In this document: positions 59,287 to 64,000 of the stretch, piece after piece
Position numbering within the stretch: the stretch's first letter is position 1
How the letters are laid out: each line of letters starts with the position of its first letter
Source of the DNA: Streptomyces sp. NBC_00510
GTDB lineage: Bacteria; Actinomycetota; Actinomycetes; Streptomycetales; Streptomycetaceae
Reading direction: 5' to 3'
Assembly: GCA_036013505.1 (NCBI GenBank)
Contig: CP107851.1
Coordinates: 4,163,501 to 4,227,500, forward strand
DNA length: 64,000 bases
The notes under the pieces: generated by a model
The model's database searches: none
Seen by the model: only the letters and a program-made list of their open reading frames with translations
Told to the model about the DNA's origin: nothing
Made by a program: the position numbers and the translations under genes

Positions 59287-60782
59287 CGCGCGTAGAGGTC
59301 GATGAGCGGCTCGGACTGCTTCTGCCAGGACCACTCGCGCAGCACGTCCGCACGCTCGTAGGCCTTGCGGTAGCGGCGCGGGTTGGTCAGCACGGCGCCG
59401 ACGGCACGGACGAAGTCGGCGGTGTCTGCCGAGCGGAAGACCTCACCGTTGCCGATCTCCAGGGTCGGCCGGGCCAGCACGCGGACGTCGCTGACCACCA
59501 CGGGCAGCCGGGCGTGCGCGTACTCGAAGTAACGGGCCGGGAGCGCGACCTGTCGGTCGGGGAGGCGGTGCACCGGGAGCACCCCGATGTCGGCCGAGGA
59601 CAGGAAACGCGGGATCTCGGCGGGCGGCACGTAGGGCAGCACGTGCAGCCGGCGGGCCACGCCCAGCTCGGCGGCGCGGCCGGTGAGGGTGCGGATCCAG
59701 GGGTCGTCGAGGTCGGGGACGACCAGCGCGGCGTGCAGGTCGTACAGCTTGGGCAGCGCGTCGACGACCGTGAGCAGGCCGCGGGCGGGGCCGGCGGAGC
59801 CGCTGTGGACCAGCAGCGGGACCTCCGGGGCGAGGTGGCAGCGGTCGCGGACACCGGGCGGCGGCGGGGAGGGCAGCGGCTCGTGCGGCGGGGTGTTGCG
59901 GGCCACCGCGGGGCGGGCGGGCAGCCCGTGGCGCTCGCGGAGGCGGTCGGCGTAGGTGTCGGCGACGGTGACGACGCCGTCCGTCAGCGGCACGTAGCTG
60001 CGCTCGTGGGCGTCGCGGGCGACGGCGGCACGGCGGGTGGGCTCGGTCTTGGCGGTGGTGTCCCAGACCACCTCCACCCGGTGGCCGGTGCCCTCGGCGC
60101 GCATCGCGGCCCGCACGGCGGTGCCCAGGGTCCGGTGGCCCAGGGCGTGCACGAGGTGCGGGCGCAGTTCGTCGAGGACCGGGCCGTAGGCGATCTCCAG
60201 GTCGAGCAGGAGCGGGTCGAGCCGGCGCCAGCAGCGCTTGCCGAGCAGCAGCCGGGTCGTGGTGGCGGCGGCGCCTTCGAGGGGTCCGCCGGGGGTGGCG
60301 CGGCGGCGGACGGCGGCACGGTACTGCGCCGAGCGCAGCGCCGTCCAGGCACGGCGCAGCACGTGCCGGAACCTGCCGCCCGCGTGGGCCAGACGGGCGG
60401 CGGCCTTCACCGGTAAAGGGCGGTGGATCACGTCCAGCTCGGCCCCGCGGGAGGCCAGCAGGGCCGTGTGGGCGGCGAGCAGCGCGTTGCGGTAGGCGTG
60501 CGACTCGGAGCTGCGGTAGGCGAGGGCGTGCCGCAGGCCCGGACGGGGGCGCTGCAGCCGACGCCGGTGGAGCGTCTCGGCGACGGTGACGCGGATGAGC
60601 CGCACTCCCCCGGGCGCGGTGCCGGCACCGGCGGCCGGCCCTTCCGGGGCACGGCCGATGAGGGTGACCTCGTACCCCGCGGCGGCCGCGGCCGCCGCCA
60701 CACGGTGCGCCCGGGAGTCGCCGTCGAGCGCGCTGTCCGCGAGGACCGCGATGCGCGGCGCGGACCTCGGTGCCGTTGCCAT
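59220..60782 (-). CDS. GT4-type glycosyltransferase
   Basis: 520 residues. The N-terminal Rossmann domain starts RIAVLADSALDGDSRAHRVAAAAAAAGYEVTLIGRAP; the C-terminal domain has VPLLVHSGSAGPARGLLTVVDALPKL, LHVLPYVPPAEIPRFLSSADIGVLPV and ALPARYFEYAHARLPVVVSD, the GT-B acceptor/donor pattern of family 4. Codon 123 (60414-60416) is TTA, so bldA dependence is expected. The end of the gene is duplicated downstream. Acceptor unknown; no other polysaccharide genes are nearby. Confidence 0.85.
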   Translation of the reverse strand: MATAPRSAPRIAVLADSALDGDSRAHRVAAAAAAAGYEVTLIGRAPEGPAAGAGTAPGGVRLIRVTVAETLHRRRLQRPRPGLRHALAYRSSESHAYRNALLAAHTALLASRGAELDVIHRPLPVKAAARLAHAGGRFRHVLRRAWTALRSAQYRAAVRRRATPGGPLEGAAATTTRLLLGKRCWRRLDPLLLDLEIAYGPVLDELRPHLVHALGHRTLGTAVRAAMRAEGTGHRVEVVWDTTAKTEPTRRAAVARDAHERSYVPLTDGVVTVADTYADRLRERHGLPARPAVARNTPPHEPLPSPPPPGVRDRCHLAPEVPLLVHSGSAGPARGLLTVVDALPKLYDLHAALVVPDLDDPWIRTLTGRAAELGVARRLHVLPYVPPAEIPRFLSSADIGVLPVHRLPDRQVALPARYFEYAHARLPVVVSDVRVLARPTLEIGNGEVFRSADTADFVRAVGAVLTNPRRYRKAYERADVLREWSWQKQSEPLIDLYARLLGPRRPSPEPSGSEAPAAFA

Positions 60783-60988
60783 GGATCAAGACAACCGGGT
60801 ACGGGTGACCGCTCGGTGAAGTGGATCTTGCGGAGAGTGGAACGACACCGGCCGCCGACCCGCGCGCCCTTGCGCGCCCCCGCACTTCAACACGCCCCGG
60901 CGCGACCGGTTTTCCCTCTTGCCACGCCTTTCGGGAGCTCGCCGGCGGCCACCAGACTGGTGTGACGAGGGGAAAAGGGGTGGGGCGT

Positions 60989-62845
60989 GTGACATCGCGA
61001 TACCCGGGCGCCGGGAGCACGGGGGCCACCGGGGACACGGAGGCGTACGGCGCGGAAGACGGGGGTGCGGACGACGGAGGCGCGGCCGCGGTGCCGCCGC
61101 CCCGCCCCGGGCACGCGCCGCGGACGCCGCAGGGGGCGTCCGCGGCTCCGTACGGCGCCGAGGAGGACTGGAGCGCGTCCACCCGCTACATGTGTGCGGG
61201 GGCGCGTCTGGACGAGGGCTTCGCGCGCCGGGTGGTGCACGAGCTGCGGCACGAGCGGTACCGGGCCTGCGCGCCGTCCTACGGCGTCGACCTCGACCGG
61301 GTCGGCGCCCACGCCGAGCAGACCCTGCGCGACCTGCGCAAACGGGATCTGGCCGTCGGCGCCGTCTTCGTCCTCTCGCTGCTGGTCGCCCCGGTGACCA
61401 CCCTCGCCTACTGGTTCGCCACCGCCTTCCTGCCCGGGGGCGGCACGCAGGCGGGCTCGGTGGTGCCGCGGCGGCGCCGGGTCCGGGAGGGGCAGCGCGA
61501 CCCGGCCGTCATGGCGGTGCTGCGGGCCCTGGCGGTGCAGCTCGCCGTCCTGCTGGCGGCCTCCTGGCTCGGCGCGCTGGTGCCGTTCTGGCCGAGCGCC
61601 GGACCGGTGGTGACCTTCCTGCTGACGCTGGTGCTGCTGATCGGCTGCCCGTGGCTGTTCACCTGGGAGCAGCGCAACGCGGCGTGGAAGGCCATCCGTG
61701 AGCAGCTGACCCGTGAGGCCTTCCGCTCCCCCGCGGAGGATCCGCCCCGCGACCCGGACGCGGCGGGGCTGCCGCAGTCCTCCGTGGGCGGCGACGCGAA
61801 CCTGGTCGTCTACAGCGGCTACCGGCCCTTCGTGGGCGCGGGCGACGAGGTCACCTCGTGGTCCTTCGCGATGCGGCTGACCCCCGAGGGCCATGAGCCG
61901 GGCTCCGGGCAGGAACCGCCTGCGGTGCCCTTCGACACGGCCGGGCTGATCCGGCGGATGGCCGACGACCTCGACGCCCTGCGCGCGGCCGCGGCCTCCC
62001 CGGTGGACCGGATCCCCGGCCTGGAGGTCACGGAGAAGGTCTTCGTCCACGGCACGGAACTGCGGCAGAACGCGCTGTACGGGGAGGCGGTGTTCTGGCC
62101 CGGCGCCGCGGGCCACTGGCCGCCCGAGGGCAGGCCGGCCGACCAGCTCTCCTCGGAGCGGATCGCGGCGGCCCGGGGCGTCGTCGACGGCCCCGTACGG
62201 CACTGCCTGGCCGCGCAGGTGCGCAGCTGGGGGACGGACCTGGTGCTGTCGGTCTTCGTCCAGACCGCGGTGAGCGGGGCGACGCTGTACCTGCAGGCCG
62301 ACACCCTGGTGCTGACCCCGGTCCGGGAGGCCTACCGGGTCGCCGACTCCGTCTCCCGTCCCGAGGAGGCCGAGGAGGCGGCGCCCGGACTCGCGGACGC
62401 GCTGCTGCTCAGCCGCTCGGTGCTGATGTCCGCGCTGCCCGACGCCTACGCGGAGCTGCGCGCCCCGGCCCGGCGCGAGCGCGCCCTGGCGGCGCAGCGG
62501 ACGGCCATCACGGACGACCGGCGCTATGACTTCGGGGCCAGGATCAGCCTGCGCGAGCTGGCGTCCTCGCACACCTACCGCGACTTCTTCCAGAAGGTGG
62601 ACGTCACGCGCATCGGCAAGCAGATCGAGCTGCAGATCCTCGGCACGCTCACCGAGTTCCTCGCCGAACACGGCCTGGACCGAGGAGATCTGACACAGCA
62701 TCGGAACGTCATCCTCAACCAGGGGATCATGATGACCGGCGGCTCCATGAGCGGCAGCATCGCGGCGGGCTCCGGTACCGCCGCGATCTCCACCGGCGGC
62801 CGGCAGCCCGCGGCCGGGACGGGCAGCGAGGGGGGCGCGAAGTGA
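60989..62845 (+). CDS. Large membrane protein of unknown function
   Basis: 618 residues from GTG 60989, which has AAGGGG 8 nt upstream (GTG 60962 is an alternative). A Gly/Ala/Pro-rich head of about 60 residues precedes a soluble region, membrane helices at about 125-150 and 180-230, then a large C-terminal domain starting NLVVYSGYRPFVGAG, a phrase I associate with uncharacterised Streptomyces membrane proteins. The last 35 residues (ILNQGIMMTGGSMSGSIAAG) are Gly-rich and resemble the start of the next protein. No enzymatic motif recognised. First of three overlapping genes. Confidence 0.78.
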   Translation: MTSRYPGAGSTGATGDTEAYGAEDGGADDGGAAAVPPPRPGHAPRTPQGASAAPYGAEEDWSASTRYMCAGARLDEGFARRVVHELRHERYRACAPSYGVDLDRVGAHAEQTLRDLRKRDLAVGAVFVLSLLVAPVTTLAYWFATAFLPGGGTQAGSVVPRRRRVREGQRDPAVMAVLRALAVQLAVLLAASWLGALVPFWPSAGPVVTFLLTLVLLIGCPWLFTWEQRNAAWKAIREQLTREAFRSPAEDPPRDPDAAGLPQSSVGGDANLVVYSGYRPFVGAGDEVTSWSFAMRLTPEGHEPGSGQEPPAVPFDTAGLIRRMADDLDALRAAAASPVDRIPGLEVTEKVFVHGTELRQNALYGEAVFWPGAAGHWPPEGRPADQLSSERIAAARGVVDGPVRHCLAAQVRSWGTDLVLSVFVQTAVSGATLYLQADTLVLTPVREAYRVADSVSRPEEAEEAAPGLADALLLSRSVLMSALPDAYAELRAPARRERALAAQRTAITDDRRYDFGARISLRELASSHTYRDFFQKVDVTRIGKQIELQILGTLTEFLAEHGLDRGDLTQHRNVILNQGIMMTGGSMSGSIAAGSGTAAISTGGRQPAAGTGSEGGAK

Positions 62846-63213
62846 CGCCGCAGGATCCGGCTCCGCAGATCAACCACGGCATCGTGATCGCGGGCGACGC
62901 CCGGGTCGGCGACTCGGCCCTGGCCGCCGGGCGCGGGGCGTCCGCCCGCAAGGACGGCACGGACGCCGAGGCGCTGCGCGCGGCGCTCGCCGCGATCGGC
63001 GAACTCCGCCGTCGCCTGGACGCCTTGGAGGGCGCCGAGGCTGCCGGGGAGGAGGCCGGCGCCCTGGCGGACGACCTCACGGCGGAGGAGGTGGACGGGC
63101 GCCGGGTGGGCGAACGGCTGACCCGGCTGCGGGCCCTCGTCGGCGACGCCACCGCGCTGACCGGGCTGGTCACGGCGGTGCACGAGAGCGTACGGGCGAT
63201 CACCGGTGGGTGA
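62842..63213 (+). CDS. Small coiled-coil protein with a shared Gly-rich motif
   Basis: 123 residues. Near the N-terminus QINHGIVIAGDARVGDSALAAG matches the tail of the preceding protein in spacing (N-x-G-I-x6-7-G-S/D-x-A-A-G). The rest is a charged helix (LRAALAAIGELRRRLDALEGAE) followed by a second helical part. The GTG overlaps the upstream stop by 4 nt. Function unknown; the shared motif suggests contact between the two proteins. Confidence 0.75.
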   Translation: MTPQDPAPQINHGIVIAGDARVGDSALAAGRGASARKDGTDAEALRAALAAIGELRRRLDALEGAEAAGEEAGALADDLTAEEVDGRRVGERLTRLRALVGDATALTGLVTAVHESVRAITGG

Positions 63214-64000
63214 GCGTCCGCGCCGAGGGCGGTCGATGGCGGCGCTCGCGGTCTGCTGTGCGGCGCTGGCGGCGGCGTGCTCGCTGCCGGGGGACGGCGA
63301 GGGGGCGGGCAAGTCCGCCGACGGCCCCCGTACGACGGCGGTGTTCGCCCCGCGTGATCCCGTGGACGCGGCGCGGCTGCGGCAGATCGCCGACCTCATG
63401 GGGCGGCGCGCCGAGGGCTTCGGCTACGAGGACGTCACCGTGGAGGCCGGCGCGGGCCGGGTCACCCTCTCCCTGCGCGGAGGGAGCGAGCGGGAGATCG
63501 ACTCGTTGGGGAAGCCCGCGGTCCTGGTCTTCCGGCCGGTGGTGCTGCTGGAGACCTCCGGCACCGGCTCGCCCGCGCCCCCGTCCGGCTCCGGGACGGG
63601 TCCCGGCCCGGGCACCGGCGGCTCCGCTCCCGGCGGCGCGGAGTACGCCGCTCTGGACTGCTCGGCGCCCGCCCAGCGGGTCGACCACCAGCAGGGCGCC
63701 GCACGGTGGGCCGTGGCCTGCGCCGAACGGGCCGAGAGCGGCACGTGGACGAAGTACCTGCTCGGACCCGTCGCCCTGGGCGGCACCGAGATCAGCGACG
63801 CGGAGGCCGTGCTCGACGCGCGGAACGCCACCGGATGGCAGATCCGGATGACCTTCGGCAGCAGCGGCGCACGGAAGTTCGCCGACCTCACCGCGCAGCT
63901 GGCGGCACAGCTGAGCCCGGCCAACCAGTGCGCGATGGTGCTGGACGGCGCGGTGCTGTCGGCGCCGCTGGTCAACTCGGCCATCACCGGCGGCACCGCC
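63206..64000 (+). CDS. SecD-P1-like lipoprotein, C-terminus cut by the window
   Basis: At least 265 residues; open to the window edge. GTG 63206 overlaps the upstream gene by 8 nt. Basic start, hydrophobic segment and lipobox (ALAAAC) mark a lipoprotein. Mature part begins like the P1 base (RTTAVFAPRDPVDAARLRQIADLM), has a Gly/Pro/Ser linker, then GTEISDAEAVLDARNATGWQ, RMTFGSSGARKFADLT and CAMVLDGAVLSAPLVNSAITGG, closely matching the SecD P1 head. There are no SecD membrane helices so far. Role unknown. Confidence 0.75.
   Translation, partial: MGERPRRGRSMAALAVCCAALAAACSLPGDGEGAGKSADGPRTTAVFAPRDPVDAARLRQIADLMGRRAEGFGYEDVTVEAGAGRVTLSLRGGSEREIDSLGKPAVLVFRPVVLLETSGTGSPAPPSGSGTGPGPGTGGSAPGGAEYAALDCSAPAQRVDHQQGAARWAVACAERAESGTWTKYLLGPVALGGTEISDAEAVLDARNATGWQIRMTFGSSGARKFADLTAQLAAQLSPANQCAMVLDGAVLSAPLVNSAITGGTA

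Noticed and set aside
59283..59294. CGCGCGTAGAGG inside the glycosyltransferase gene, resembling the nucleoside operator
   Set aside because: Only one half of the palindrome is present and it lies near the end of a coding sequence, not at a promoter.

Overview
The window is very GC-rich (>70 %), densely coding DNA from a Streptomyces or close relative. The signs are frequent GTG/TTG starts, 4-nt GTGA/ATGA gene overlaps, long perfect hairpins between convergent genes, rare TTA codons, and a gene order I recognise from the S. coelicolor core chromosome: hutH, a GGDEF gene, cya, birA, pccB/pccE, maf, accA2, the deo-type genes, sigQ-afsQ1-afsQ2, and the bmp nucleoside ABC operon. Species cannot be fixed from this sequence alone. 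All functional names come from reading motifs and family resemblance; no search was run.

Layout. 1-5300: an MMPL exporter operon running off the left edge, divergent from a response regulator/sensor kinase pair, then a ~550-bp imperfect palindrome without a gene. 5301-11990: aldo/keto reductase, GNAT acetyltransferase, a divergent xylA/xylB pair with a ROK-type xylR, and an SPFH-domain membrane protein. 12012-20417: an L,D-transpeptidase lipoprotein, a small acidic protein, a LAXTG surface protein, histidine ammonia-lyase (carrying an in-frame copy of a dispersed repeat), a diguanylate cyclase, an enoyl-CoA hydratase, adenylate cyclase and biotin protein ligase. 20635-25944: acyl/propionyl-CoA carboxylase (pccB, pccE, accA2) with maf and two small membrane proteins; birA next door supplies biotinylation of AccA2. 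26043-28887: a MITE-like element, a DeoR-family regulator and a flavin disulfide-reductase-like enzyme.

28951-58730 is dominated by nucleoside salvage: purine nucleoside phosphorylase plus phosphohexo/pentomutase, deoC plus aldehyde dehydrogenase and a truncated ALDH partner, uridine kinase, adenosine deaminase, and an ABC operon (ATPase, two permeases, cytidine deaminase, thymidine phosphorylase) with a BMP-type substrate-binding lipoprotein. Interleaved are an RNA polymerase sigma/membrane protein pair, sigQ-afsQ1-afsQ2 with a lipoprotein and a VanZ protein, a PspC protein, a TTA-containing hydrolase, an APH-fold protein, and a LysR/MFS pair. A perfect 12-bp palindrome, CTACGCGCGTAG, lies just upstream of PNP, deoC, adenosine deaminase and the ABC operon, with a 10/12 copy upstream of bmpA. 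It looks like the operator of a local nucleoside regulon and is the strongest systems-level finding here.

58731-64000: an M20 amidohydrolase (58730 leftwards), a gene-free stretch holding a ~97-bp duplicate of the 3' end of the next gene, a glycosyltransferase, and an overlapping three-gene cassette of unknown function (membrane protein, small coiled-coil protein, SecD-P1-like lipoprotein running off the right edge). Two of its proteins share a short glycine-rich motif.
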